The notes: generated by a model from the sequence alone, not told the origin. 64,000 nucleotides of DNA from Tremella fuciformis (GCA_032768795.1 CP136490.1:2170001-2234000); one strand, 5' to 3'; positions 21,877 to 31,670 are shown, counted from the first letter of the stretch. A program made the numbers and translations.

Positions 21877-21885
21877 ATTATATAT
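21877..21885 (-). promoter_or_regulatory. TATA box of array member B1
   Basis: AATATATAAT read on the minus strand, about 90 bp before the ATG at 21788. Members A1, A2 and A3 have TATA sequences at a similar distance. Confidence 0.5.
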
Positions 21886-22002
21886 TGCGTCAAGACGACA
21901 CGGGCGCTTGAACGTCCTTTGTTTGTGCAGAAAGCACTAGTTTTGTCATTGGAACATGCAAAAGCAAGATCTTACACCACAAGAGCGTCGGCCATTGGCG
22001 AG

Positions 22003-22200
22003 CAGAAGATTCTATCGGTTTGGGCGCCGCACGGAACCTACTGGCTTGATTGCCGGTGTCCGGAAACGCCCGACCAGACATCCGCAGCCTTCCTCATCCG
22101 ACACCGGTTCCATGTCCATTCCTGCTAGAAACGTCTACGCGAGCATTGCTCACGAGGGTGCTGCCTTCGTTGTCTATCACAGATTGCAACGGGAGCCCTT
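22003..22200. repeat. Duplicated intergenic block, copy 1
   Basis: From GCAGAAGATTCTATCGG through CGCCGCACGGAACC, TTGGCTTGATTGCCG-like sequence, AAACGCCCGA and CATCCGACACCG to GAAA(C/T)GTCTACG, this matches 24050-24230 with scattered substitutions. It is non-coding and lies between two array genes, so a duplication unit included flanking DNA. Confidence 0.75.
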
Positions 22201-22513
22201 GCTTACTATGAGCCCCGACACCTGCCACGAAGCTTGACCCCGAATTGCACAAACGGTTCTGGTCGCGAAGTCCGTCCGCGCCGCCATGACCCCTAACATT
22301 ATGCAGTTGAACTCATCCTGGTGCGAGCGATAACGCCCCGGCTCATTTACGCCCACGGCAAATGACTCAAATGAATGTTCGTGTGACAGAAGCCAGCAGA
22401 ATTGGGAGCCACTGTGTGGAAGCAGACATATACTGATAGTACCGGCGTCTCAATTGAGACAAGAGTCATGTGTGCGACAGCAAGCACAACAACGTGCTAA
22501 ATACTTGATAGGC

Positions 22514-23338
22514 TCAATCCGGCGAGTCAGCAGTATCTACGGACTCGCCCTCCAGGATCTGCCACGGAGCGTGGAGAGTTGGCAGCTTCCCTTTGCCAAT
22601 ATTATCGCGGTTGCCCGCCGAATTTACCGCCATACACACTCGCAAGGAGATTCCGATCTTGAGGGAGTATGCGCTCCACGACTTGTACTTGTCTGCATAG
22701 TGGTCAAGGACAGACACCCATTTGACCGTCACCGGCTCATATTTGCCAGCCTTCGAGAATCCTCCACGCTCCTCCTTCATCGTCGTCACGTGTCGAGTGT
22801 AGCCTGTCATGGTCTGCCTGGAAGAAGAAAAGGACCGCTCGGACTGAGCTCCGGTGTCCTTATCGACCTTGACAAACTTGGCTCTGATCCAAGGAGAGCC
22901 TTGTCCGAAGTCCTTGAGAAAGATGGACCGGGGCTTATCTCTTGCTCCACCGTTAGTTGCCGAGATGTCGGTCGGGTGATCAAGATGGTATTTGACGGTC
23001 CATACCGGTATGTCTTCCACCAAGTCTGTGAAGTCTTTGAAAGGATTTCTAACCTCAGCATCGCGTACGCTCTGTTTTGTGAGCTGCCATACACCATCAT
23101 CTTCTGTGCCGGGTCCAGCACCTAGGGTTTCAGACTGCTGGGGTACGCTCGATGCATCTGGGTCAGCGGCCTGATCTGACGTGGCCTTCCAGGCCCTAAA
23201 GATCGTTTGCCATTCGGCAAGTTCGATCAGAGGCGCATCCAAGGGCGGGCCCCAGCTTTCGCTGATGTCTGCTTTGAGACGCTCAAACTCCTCCTTCCTG
23301 GCGGCTGAATTAGATGGCTGAGTCGAGATTGAGGCCAT
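22514..23338 (-). CDS. Array family member A1, unknown function (274 aa)
   Basis: Subfamily A member. After a Ser/Lys/Glu-rich start comes the shared helix ELAEWQTIFRAWKATSDQA (about residues 40-60). A variable acidic middle follows, then the conserved core: YTRHVTTMKEE, VKWVSVLDHY, SWSAYSLK, MAVNSAGN and the terminal LPTLHAPWQIL. The closest relative is the next gene (24569), similar along the whole length. No signal peptide, membrane span or known catalytic motif. The ATG at 23338 was chosen because a TATA sequence lies 85 bp upstream; the frame itself is open much further. Single exon. Confidence 0.7.
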   Translation of the reverse strand: MASISTQPSNSAARKEEFERLKADISESWGPPLDAPLIELAEWQTIFRAWKATSDQAADPDASSVPQQSETLGAGPGTEDDGVWQLTKQSVRDAEVRNPFKDFTDLVEDIPVWTVKYHLDHPTDISATNGGARDKPRSIFLKDFGQGSPWIRAKFVKVDKDTGAQSERSFSSSRQTMTGYTRHVTTMKEERGGFSKAGKYEPVTVKWVSVLDHYADKYKSWSAYSLKIGISLRVCMAVNSAGNRDNIGKGKLPTLHAPWQILEGESVDTADSPD

Positions 23339-23417
23339 GTCAAGCGCTTCCTTGGTATCTGAGTGTGACTTGGGTGGCGACTGTTTGATATTAGGAAGGA
23401 GGGGAAACGGGCTGGCA

Positions 23418-23439
23418 TTTATACCTGAACGCTCACGCC
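23418..23439 (-). promoter_or_regulatory. Core promoter of A1, matching that of A2
   Basis: On the minus strand this reads GGCGTGAGCGTTCAGGTATAAA. The corresponding block before A2 (25479-25501) is GGCGTTGCGC-TTTCAGGTATATA. The TATA lies 80-85 bp before the chosen ATG in both genes, so the promoter was copied with the gene or is under selection. Confidence 0.6.
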
Positions 23440-24049
23440 CTGTTTGCCAAAGAGAGAAGTACAACTTGAAAGGATGGCGCTCGGTGGACCGTCGGTGGAG
23501 CGCGATGTGAGACTGGCTTTGTAATGAGGGTAAACTTGCCGTGTCTTCTTCGTTATCGCGCCATGCCAATGGAACTCGCGCCATGACAATCATTGCGCTT
23601 GCAAATGATCTTCGAATTTGTCCACTTGGGATCGCCAACGCCAACGAACGAAGGCGTAGCGCGTCTCTTTTCCAAATCGCCATGTTTGCGAGACGCACGG
23701 GTCTACATATGTCACGCAATGTTCGAGCCAGCCCGATTTGCAGTAGAAATTCAACGGTGTCACATATTCTGCTTTTGAGCTGACATATGAACTTGTCAAA
23801 TAGCAAGCCCTCCCAAATTCTGGTCAAGTACAGTATCACTGGCCTCGCTAGCCCAGGGAATCCAGCAATGATCGACTGATCGACTGATTGCCACAAAGGC
23901 ATTGATCATAGGGTACCCAACCGTGGTCTCCTTATCAACAGTCATCCGCAGCCTTGAGACGCACCTGGCGTATGCATAGAAATCAGTGGTGAGCATGAGC
24001 AATGCAAATCAATAGGGCGCGCGCGGTCAACTAGATGTTATACCCTAGA

Positions 24050-24230
24050 GCAGAACATTCTATCGGCATGAACGCCGCACGGAACCGATTGGCTTGATTG
24101 CCGTGTCCAGAAACGCCCGAATAGACATATGCAGCCTGCATCATCCGACACCGTTTTCATGCTCAGCCCTGCCAGAAATGTCTACGAAAGTGTATTCCAC
24201 AAGAATGTTGCAACAGAGACCCTTTCTCTG
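24050..24230. repeat. Duplicated intergenic block, copy 2
   Basis: Second copy of the block at 22003-22200, here between members A1 and A2. Differences are mostly point changes (for example GAACATTC for GAAGATTC). Confidence 0.75.
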
Positions 24231-24495
24231 TGGAGACGTGACGGCTGCCTCGGTCACAAAACTATGCACTGCAATGAAGTTGCATCGTGTACAGTCGGCG
24301 AAGTCAGTCCGATCCACATTGGCCTCCAAAAGTAGTGGGCTTGGCAGCTCATGGTGCTGCGCGCAATATCGACCAGACATTCATTCACAGGGGTACAGAC
24401 AGTGTCTCAGGCCGGTGATCAAGAAAATAAGACACACCATGAGACTAGTCGTGATGAGTGTGACAGAACGGGAAGGAACGGGGTGTATGTGGTTG

Positions 24496-24497
<2 letters not shown>

Positions 24498-24537
<40 letters not shown>
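24498..24537 (+). repeat. Homopolymer run of 40 G
   Basis: Uninterrupted G from 24498 to 24537, ending 31 bases before the stop-codon edge of A2. A2 is transcribed from the minus strand, so its 3' untranslated region would carry poly-C and the template strand poly-G. Exact length may be unreliable because sequencers miscount such runs. Confidence 0.85.
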
Positions 24538-24538
<1 letters not shown>

Positions 24539-24568
24539 AGGGGTGGCGGTTTGCATCAGATGTGAGGT

Positions 24569-25402
24569 TTACTCTAAGGTCTCAGAAGCGGCGAGCGGCA
24601 CGTCAGCCAGAATCTGCCAAGGGGCTCGGAGAGTGGGCAGATCTTCGTCCATCTCCTGATTGCCTTCTGAATTCACTGCCATTGTGATGAATGCCATTGT
24701 GATAGGGACCCTATTTACGTTGAGCTGGTATGCGGACCACGAGAGATAATTTTCCGGGTACGAGTACTGGTAGTGGTCGAGGACGGAGACCCATACGATC
24801 TTGAGCCGCTTATTGGACGTTAAGTGCATCCCCCGCTCCTCGATCATTGTCAGCACATGCCGCGTGTAGCCTGGCATGGTCGTCCTGGAAGAAACAAAAG
24901 ACCGCTTGGATGTTTGAACCCCTGTGAGCTGATCAATCTTGGAAAAACTGGCCTGAACCCCAGGAGAGATGTGGCTGATGCCATCGAGCCAAATGGATTG
25001 AGGCACCTTAGCGTCGCTGGGGGTTCTGCTCGGGGTTCTGTCTGGTAGCGCGGCTGACGGAACTTCTGATAGGCGTACGGCGCGTACGCGATGATGGGAC
25101 AGCAGCTCTTTGAAGTCTTTCAAGGGATCTTCGTCTTCGGCGTCGATCACACTCGACTCCGTTTGCTGCCAGACAACAGAAGCCTCTTTGCCGGCTCCGG
25201 GAGAGACGCCTGATGCGCCTGTTCCAGCGGCTTGGTCTCTTGTCACCTTCCAGGCGCCAATGATTGTTTGCCATTCGGCAAGTTCCATGAGTGGTTCAGC
25301 GAAGTGCGGGCTCCAGTCCTTGAACAAGGTTGCTTTGAGGCGCGCCAGATCCTCCTTATTCCCTCCAGCTGAGCTGGGTATATCACTTGTGTTCGTTGCC
25401 AT
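24569..25402 (-). CDS. Array family member A2, unknown function (277 aa)
   Basis: Subfamily A; the closest copy of A1. Shared landmarks: ELAEWQTIIGAWKVTRDQAA, DPLKDFKELL, KRSFVSSRTTMPGYTRHVLT, VWVSVLDHYQYSY, LSWSAYQLN, MAVNSEGN and LPTLRAPWQIL, then a 12-residue acidic tail. Start at the ATG at 25402, aligned with the A1 start (MA-x-x-T); another ATG ten codons upstream at 25432 is possible. No export signal. Single exon. The 40-G run lies immediately past its stop codon. Confidence 0.7.
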   Translation of the reverse strand: MATNTSDIPSSAGGNKEDLARLKATLFKDWSPHFAEPLMELAEWQTIIGAWKVTRDQAAGTGASGVSPGAGKEASVVWQQTESSVIDAEDEDPLKDFKELLSHHRVRAVRLSEVPSAALPDRTPSRTPSDAKVPQSIWLDGISHISPGVQASFSKIDQLTGVQTSKRSFVSSRTTMPGYTRHVLTMIEERGMHLTSNKRLKIVWVSVLDHYQYSYPENYLSWSAYQLNVNRVPITMAFITMAVNSEGNQEMDEDLPTLRAPWQILADVPLAASETLE

Positions 25403-25478
25403 AGCAAAAGCTTCCTGATATATCCGGTCCATTCAACGGCTTCTATCGCAAAGGGGAAAGAGGGGGGAAGAGTTGCGA

Positions 25479-25501
25479 TATATACCTGAAAGCGCAACGC
25501 C
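25479..25501 (-). promoter_or_regulatory. Core promoter of A2 (TATA at about -80)
   Basis: Minus-strand GGTATATATC preceded by GGCGTTGCGC, homologous to the A1 promoter block at 23418-23439. Confidence 0.6.
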
Positions 25502-26018
25502 TTTCATGGCGGAAGCATTCGCACACTGTCGAAAGGAGGGCGTTGGAAGGAGGGCAAGGTGAAATCTGATGTGCAATGAGGGCACCACCGCGGTGAGCTT
25601 TCCAATGTGGTCCCTTGGGAATTACCGTCTTTGAAGATGATATCTGAGTAGGTGTTATCACTATTGCCAAGAGAAGACTGTGTGCATTGTCGAGGATTGT
25701 GACCGTAGGTATTCTCGTACGTCCAGAATTGCCTCTTTGGGCCCGATGCGGAGAAGATTATTGGGACCGCGACGGCTGAGCTGTCCAGAGGCGGTCTGAC
25801 TGATGCACAAATGTAGTTTCGGAATGGGCAAATGCATAGCACAGTCAATCACCAAAGTATTCGTGAGAACAGTCGCAGAAAAATATGGGAGTGCTGACGT
25901 GTAACTCAGATGGGTTTGAACAAACGAAGAAGGCAAACATGTGTCCGCTCCGGCGCTGTCTCGTGGCAGCTTCAGTGCTGAACAGAAACTCCACTGGTCA
26001 AGTAGGCTCCCGAGACAG
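25502..26018. other. Spacer between A2 and A3
   Basis: Upstream DNA of A2 and the 3' flank of A3. No gene seen. The part next to A2 (about 25500-25590) resembles the DNA upstream of A1 (about 23440-23520). Confidence 0.4.
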
Positions 26019-26906
26019 TTACAGGATTGTACAAGCGAAGCCTGCGGCTGTCGCTAGGCTCTGCGAGTCCGGAGTGTCATTCGCCGTCCCAGGAATCTGC
26101 CAAGGAGCCTGGAGCGCGGGAAGCGAGCCCTTTGGAGGGTTCACCTTCTTGCCGTCCAGACCGAAAGTAAACGTGCAATTGGAACCGGTGGAGTTGGCGC
26201 TCATGAGTGTGAACGTGCGATGTCCGGCTTTTATACGATCGGCTGTCCATGAAAAGTAGCCAGCGTCCGGCAGGTCATAGATGACTGAGATCCACTCGAT
26301 CACCAGTGGTCTCTCACCCTCTTTGATTACGACTTTTGTCGACGAGGTTTCGCGCATTGCCACAATGTTCCTTGTGTACCTGGGGTACCTAGCCTCGGGC
26401 GACTCGTCGAGGACTTTCTCACTGCTGCATGTAAAGTAGCGTTTCGATGTCCCGTGCGCAATCTCCTTGGAATAGCTCCGGATCCCCTCACAAGTCTCTG
26501 TTGTCAGCGGTGGCATCGTGCGACCCGCAGGAGCAATATCCCAAGCGGGCTCCTTCATCAAATTCGGGGGTTCCCGAATGGCTCTCAGGCGTCTGTCTCT
26601 CAAGAGCCACTCGAAATCCTGCTCAGCCGATGAGTCGACTTCGTCAAACTTCCATGGACCTTCCTTCGACTCTGCCGGGTGGAGACCTGTAGAAGGCGCC
26701 TCATGAGTCTGACCCCCCGAGCGCGTGGATTCAGGTGTTGGATGCTCACGAGTCGCCTCCTCGAACGTATGCTCAGCGGCGTTGATAGTTGAAGACCACC
26801 GGACGAGGTCGCTCAGATGTTCTTTGAATGCTTCCTGCCAGCCTTCACACGATGACAGGTCGGTGATCACTTTTAAGGGCGTCGCTTCATGCGCCGTGTC
26901 CGGCAT
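26019..26906 (-). CDS. Array family member A3, unknown function (295 aa)
   Basis: Subfamily A, more divergent than A1 and A2. It keeps KRYFTCSSEK, YPRYTRNIVAMRET, VIEWISVIYDL, GYFSWTADRIK, LMSANSTGSN and LPALQAPWQIP, followed by a longer tail. The N-terminal ELxEW helix is replaced by WQEAFKEHLSDLVRWSSTIN, which looks closer to subfamily B, so this copy may be a recombinant or an intermediate. ATG at 26906, with TATA about 70 bp upstream. Single exon. Confidence 0.65.
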   Translation of the reverse strand: MPDTAHEATPLKVITDLSSCEGWQEAFKEHLSDLVRWSSTINAAEHTFEEATREHPTPESTRSGGQTHEAPSTGLHPAESKEGPWKFDEVDSSAEQDFEWLLRDRRLRAIREPPNLMKEPAWDIAPAGRTMPPLTTETCEGIRSYSKEIAHGTSKRYFTCSSEKVLDESPEARYPRYTRNIVAMRETSSTKVVIKEGERPLVIEWISVIYDLPDAGYFSWTADRIKAGHRTFTLMSANSTGSNCTFTFGLDGKKVNPPKGSLPALQAPWQIPGTANDTPDSQSLATAAGFACTIL

Positions 26907-26972
26907 AATCGGATCGGGTCGAATGAAAATCAAATGTAATCGGAGGGCAAGGCAGCCGCTACACGCAGGCGA

Positions 26973-26980
26973 GATATATG
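26973..26980 (-). promoter_or_regulatory. TATA box of array member A3
   Basis: CATATATC on the minus strand, about 70 bp before the ATG at 26906. Confidence 0.45.
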
Positions 26981-27721
26981 TCGGACGGCAACTTTTGAGT
27001 GGGCCATGCCAACCAGATGCGTGTCGAGTCGTCAGTGCTTGGCAGCCCTTTTCTCTGGGGAGACAAAGGAGAGTTTGAAAGAACAGGAGACGGTCCCAAT
27101 GGATGGATACGACTTGAGACGTCCCCTGGGTGAAGGTGCGAAGGGCACGAACTTGCAAAATGCAGTGTGAGAGTCCTGCAGAGAGCCAGACTACGTGCCA
27201 GAGTCACCTCCGACTGGGTTAACCGTTGCACGAGCGAAGCGGGGCAAAAACTTACCTCCCTTTACTCCCGCATCGGGGCAGGCAACATCACTCCGTGGAC
27301 CAAGGACAGTCGCAGTACGCAGATATGGGAGATAGGGTCCCACGATGATTTGACTCGTACGGTGCATACAGTAGCAAATCTGAAGACATAATTACTTTCA
27401 TGGGCTGCGCGACTGTTCAATTGTCACAACTCGGGGTGAAATGGTTGTGGCCTTGCCCCTACGTTAGCAGGTTGTGGCTCCGTAACGGAGTCTATGTTCT
27501 CGACACCGCCAGCCGGCGGGGACACTGGCTCACAACGGCATTTCTGTCATGAGAAGCGGAGGCGAGGGGGTAGCCAAGCGATAACATCGTGTCTGTCTTC
27601 CTTCGCTCACGAGCTATGAGCAAACACTTCCCAGCGGACGAAGCCAATCTCTTGCCAGCGCCCTGGTTCCCAGGGTTACCTTCGACACCAAGTCTCGCTT
27701 GGCCTTGGTACGGTCCGTGTA

Positions 27722-27790
27722 TGACACTGCATGCTAGTGTAATTATGCACAGTGGGGAAATGGCGACTTGCTCAGATGTGAGCAGCGACA
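27722..27790. repeat. Duplicated flank segment (pair with 30162-30245)
   Basis: GCATGCTAGTGTAATTATGC and GCTCAGATGTGAGCA here correspond to GCATGCTGGTGTAGCAATGC and GCTCAGATGTAGACGTGAGCA before the stop of A5. It lies just beyond the stop codon of A4, the same relative place, which indicates duplication of gene plus 3' flank. Confidence 0.6.
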
Positions 27791-27859
27791 TGCTATAGGA
27801 AGGCATCATACAAGTTAGGGAATGGGATAAGCCGAAGCGATAGCTATATACAGGCACAG

Positions 27860-28579
27860 CTAGGCGGATGGTGCAGAATCCTGGGAAGGCGGCGTGTCTG
27901 GAATCTGCCATGGGGCTTGCAAGGCGTCTAGGTACAATTTCGACTCGGCGGTTTCGTTGTCGTGGTACTCAGCTCCCTCTGAGTTGACAGCAGCAAGAAC
28001 GAGAGTCTGGCCCTTGGTGTTCGTCAGGCGATACCCAGTCCAAGAGAAGTAGTTGCCATCCGGATGGCGATCCAGCACTGAGACCCATTTGCCTTCGAGC
28101 TTAGGATTCTCGCGGTTCGTACTATCGAAGAACCTATCAAGCTTTTCGACGGTGTACCGGTCAAAACCATGACCAAACCACTTGGGCTCAACGCTACGGG
28201 AGATTTGGCGCTCTCTTCTGCAGTAAGGGTGTACCCTCAGCATGCTCCAAAAATATCCCGTGAATGGCTCTGTCTCATACTGGGGAAGCCTCTTGGAAGT
28301 GCCTGCCTCCGGCTTCTTTAGGGATCTTGTCGGCTGCCAGATATTGGTGAGGCAAGGCTGATTGTAGAATTCATGTAGAGAGGTTTGGCTGTTTCCGGTG
28401 TCCTGGAATAGCCAAGTACCCAATTCATCATTGTTGCTCGGGCCGAGTGTGGACTTTGAAGCTCTGCTGCGCATCTCCTTTCCCGCCTCAATGATTGACC
28501 CCCAATTCTTTAGCTCTTCCAGGGGAAAGAACCCCCCCTCAGGTCCGTTATGATCTGTCCCACTCATGGTCGTTTGCAC
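27860..28579 (-). CDS. Array family member A4, unknown function (239 aa)
   Basis: Subfamily A. N-terminal helix FPLEELKNWGSIIEAGKEM, then SKRLPQYETEPFTGYF, FDRYTVEKL, KWVSVLDRHPDGNYFSWTGY, LAAVNSEGAEYHD and LDALQAPWQIP. Most similar to A5, with which it shares LDRH.DG.YFSW and the FDRYTV segment. ATG at 28579 (a second lies four codons on). A possible TATA is farther away (about 28,800), so a leader intron is possible. Single coding exon; no known domain. Confidence 0.68.
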   Translation of the reverse strand: MQTTMSGTDHNGPEGGFFPLEELKNWGSIIEAGKEMRSRASKSTLGPSNNDELGTWLFQDTGNSQTSLHEFYNQPCLTNIWQPTRSLKKPEAGTSKRLPQYETEPFTGYFWSMLRVHPYCRRERQISRSVEPKWFGHGFDRYTVEKLDRFFDSTNRENPKLEGKWVSVLDRHPDGNYFSWTGYRLTNTKGQTLVLAAVNSEGAEYHDNETAESKLYLDALQAPWQIPDTPPSQDSAPSA

Positions 28580-28890
28580 GTCCTCAATGGATGTGCTCGG
28601 TGTGGGTGTTCAGGCGATCCACGCACAATTAACCCGAGTCAACAGTGTTTTCTCGGAATAGATTGATTGTGTGATGGTCCGGAAAGCGTAAGAGCAGTGG
28701 GAAGGCGCTCTACAACTCTTTGCTGCTGCTGAACTTCGGTGCTGTCAAGCTGTCAGCCTACCACATCACCTTCGCGATGATGCCTGCCTCACCTGATAGT
28801 TGGGGTATAGTCGGCCAAGTAGATAAGTCTGCGATGGTGCAGAGGTTCACTTGAAGACATGGGTGGGGAATTGAGGAGCTTGTATACTTG

Positions 28891-29290
28891 GCCAAAGCCT
28901 CACCAAAGCCCTCACTCCTTTTTTGGTCTTTTCGTCTACAACAATTTCAACGAGTCGAGCAGGTAAAGGAGCATTGCAAGATGTGAAATGCAAGTGTCGC
29001 GTTGGTCATAGTCGATCGTGTACATTGCCAAAGCCTCACCAGAGCCCGCACTCCTTTTTTCGTCTTTTCGTCTACAGCAATTTTAACGAGTCGAGCAGGC
29101 AAAGGAGCATTGCAAGTTGTGAAATACAAGTGTCGCGTTGGTCGTAGTCGATCGTGTACATTGCCAAAGCCTCACCAAAGCTGTCACTCCTTTTTTCGTC
29201 TCTTTAGGTCTACGACAATTTTAACGAGTCGAGCAGGTAAAGGAGCATTGCAAGATGTGAAATGCAAGTGCCGCGTTGACCGTAGTCGAT
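28891..29290. repeat. Three tandem copies of a 136-bp repeat
   Basis: Units begin at 28891, 29027 and 29163 with GCCAAAGCCTCACCA. They contain CACTCCTTTTTT, AACGAGTCGAGCAGG, AAAGGAGCATTGCAAG and TGTGAAAT(G/A)CAAGTG. Only a few substitutions and a short insertion in unit 3 separate them. A decayed fourth copy (AAAGGATCCTGGCAAGATGT) lies at about 31422. Not a CRISPR array: units are adjacent, with no spacers. Confidence 0.85.
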
Positions 29291-29440
29291 TCCGTAAAAC
29301 CTTACCGCAGAGGGTAAATGCAAATCATGAACCTGTAGCAACATAGGAAGACGGCGTGTACTCGAATGATTACATAGTCAGAGTCAAATAGAGCAAAGGC
29401 CTAGACTGTACTGATTTTGAGGCCGTGGCAATGCTGCCAA

Positions 29441-29487
29441 GATCCTTTCCGTGCGCATCGCAACCAACACTTTTTGAGGTCTCCGCG
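29441..29487. repeat. Short duplicated segment (pair with 31624-31670)
   Basis: GATCCTTTCCGTGCGCATC...CTTTTTGAGGTCTC here matches GATCCTATCCGTGCGCATC...CTTTCTGAGGTCTC at 31624. Each copy lies a similar distance after the 136-bp repeat or its remnant, so both belong to one larger duplicated block. Confidence 0.6.
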
Positions 29488-30161
29488 AGCCCCGTAAGAC
29501 CGTTGTTCTGAGCACAGTGAAAATGATATTCTCGTACTTTACAAATGCAGTAACGGATTGATCTCATACACGCGGTCTCGTCCTGCATGGGAAACAGCCC
29601 AGTCTCTGCCACATACGCCAGGTCATTTGGCCACTATCCTTGCGTTGGCGGGCAGAGACCGCCTTTTGTCGAGCTGAAGGAGCAGTTTGAAGGTTGCCCT
29701 CTGCAAGGACTGAGCTCACGCGCCAGGTTGTCAATTATGCACAAGGCATAGCAAGTCCTTGGCCGCAGCGATCATCAGCTGACCGCTGCAATCGCCTGAG
29801 ACGACCCCTGAGGGATGATGCGTGTGGAATGATCTCAAAAAAGAGGATCTGTGGATGTCCTGCAGGCAGCCAGAGTATGTACGTGCCGGAGGCGCCTCCA
29901 ACCGGATGCCAATGGATTAGGAAGATCCCCTTCTCCCCCCAAAAAAAACCAACTAGCGAGGTCTCTGCCAGACTTTTTGGCCGATCGGCGAGGATGCTCG
30001 CTCTCGACCACCTCTTGCGTTCTGAGGCGCAGATGAGTGCATTGCGTCACAGATTGTGAGCGGAGACTGGTCGGCGGACTTAGTCAATATTGTACGGGCG
30101 CCTGGCTCTCCGGAGTGTCTACCGCTGCTAAATCTGGTGCGCACGGCGCTGGAAGGGCCTA

Positions 30162-30245
30162 TATACAACAATGCATGCTGGTGTAGCAATGCACACTGGC
30201 GAAGGGGACACATATCGAGTTGTGCTCAGATGTAGACGTGAGCAC
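30162..30245. repeat. Duplicated flank segment, second copy
   Basis: Pairs with 27722-27790; situated just past the stop codon of A5 as the first copy is past that of A4. Confidence 0.6.
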
Positions 30246-30301
30246 AGTAAAGCTCCATGTTGGGGAGCGGATACTGTTGAATGGAGAAGACACAGGCACA
30301 G

Positions 30302-31036
30302 CTATTGAGTCGAGACAGAGCCCACAGAAGGTCGCTCGTCGTCAGGAATCTGCCAAGGGGGTCGCAAATCGGGGACGAGCGTCCTCGGATCGGCGAGTTC
30401 GGACCCACTGAAGGATAAAGCTTCGCAGAAACGGCATCCCTCTGAATTGACGGCAGCGCGAGCGTAAATTTTGTCACCTTCTCGCAGTCTATACAAGGCC
30501 CAAGAAAAGTAAGTGCCGTCCAAATGGCGATCCAACATGGAAATCCAGGTGATCTTCAACTGACCCAGGCCAGCGCTGTGGATGGTCTCTTGCATTGTGA
30601 CCGTGTATCGGTCAAAGTTCAGACCGGGGGCCTTTGTCTGCAGGAAGGTACGTCGCCTGCGGGTGACACTTTTGTGCCGCTGATACTGGCCCGCCCATTG
30701 TCCGGGCTCGTACTCCAGAGGTCTCTTGAGACTCCCTGCGGCCGGTGTGGTCAATGCTTCCGGACGCTTGAAGATCCTGGCGATGCCAGGATGGCCGCTA
30801 CATTCAGCAATCAAAGACGTTTGCTCTCCAACTGCGTTCTCAATTTTGGAAGCCGAGCGAAGCCAAGAATTGAACCATTGGGCAGGACACCCTTCGTCGA
30901 GACTGGGCAACATGTCAATTGTGGAGTCCTCATCTATCATCCTGTGGGTCTCTTTGGCCGCCTGAATAACCGACTCCCACTCTTCAAGCTCGCACAGTGG
31001 TCTGCTCAAGCTCAACGGCCAGCCATGATGTTGCAC
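30302..31036 (-). CDS. Array family member A5, unknown function (244 aa)
   Basis: Subfamily A. Opens with SLSRPLCELEEWESVIQAAK, the same helix as in A1, A2 and A4. Then LKRPLEYEPGQWAGQY, NFDRYTVTMQE, ITWISMLDRHLDGTYFSW, ARAAVNSEGC and LRPPWQIP. The other copies carry 15-30 residues before this helix, so a short upstream exon may be missing from this model. Otherwise single exon and intact. Confidence 0.68.
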   Translation of the reverse strand: MQHHGWPLSLSRPLCELEEWESVIQAAKETHRMIDEDSTIDMLPSLDEGCPAQWFNSWLRSASKIENAVGEQTSLIAECSGHPGIARIFKRPEALTTPAAGSLKRPLEYEPGQWAGQYQRHKSVTRRRRTFLQTKAPGLNFDRYTVTMQETIHSAGLGQLKITWISMLDRHLDGTYFSWALYRLREGDKIYARAAVNSEGCRFCEALSFSGSELADPRTLVPDLRPPWQIPDDERPSVGSVSTQ

Positions 31037-31404
31037 CGGTGTCGTCCTCTGCCGATCGCCTTCAGCTTATGTTTTCGGTGCAGGCGGGTACTCACCGGCA
31101 TTACTGTGCAGAACCTGCCTTCAATGGCCAGACGGTTTCTGGGGCTGAAATAATCTTCTAGCCTTTGGCAGGCTGGCGCGAGCAGCAGTGGTAAGTATCG
31201 CAATGGTAGGCAGTGGCCGAGCCGTCAGCGAACAGGGTCCTCTCCAATCACAGAGGGCTGCGACTTAGTCTGCAAGCTGGCGAGCAGATGCGGGTGTGAT
31301 CTTTTAGGTGTTCACCTGAAGAGACATCAGGGAGGTTTGGAAGCCTCTTATACTGTTCTATCCAGCTTGCCCTCTTGCTAAATCTGTTCTGCCGAGAGAA
31401 GTGT

Positions 31405-31670
31405 ATGACGAGCTGAATGAGTAAAGGATCCTGGCAAGATGTGAAATGTAAGTGCAATGTCCGTCATAGTCGTCGTCCAGGCGGTGAAATCTGGGCGCAG
31501 ATGGCAAATTCGAGTGTGGATGGGTGCTGCGTGGGAAGCCGGCGAGAACGTAAGCACAACAGCGGCAAAAGCCAAGGTCATACTGCTTCTTGGGGTGCGG
31601 GCTAGTCTGCGGCTACGTAGCTCAGATCCTATCCGTGCGCATCATGGCCAGCCCTTTCTGAGGTCTCTTC
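31405..31670. repeat. Decayed copies of the 136-bp repeat and its flank
   Basis: Holds AATGAGTAAAGGATCCTGGCAAGATGTGAAATGTAAGTG-like sequence (partial repeat unit) and, at 31624-31670, the segment paired with 29441-29487. It lies between A5 and B2. Confidence 0.55.

Noticed and set aside
22514..23902. 462-residue version of array member A1
   Set aside because: The upstream half contains the TATA block and sequence resembling the A2 promoter, so it is promoter read in frame, not protein.
28891..29290. Possible CRISPR-like array
   Set aside because: The 136-bp units are directly adjacent with no unique spacers, and the genome is eukaryotic.
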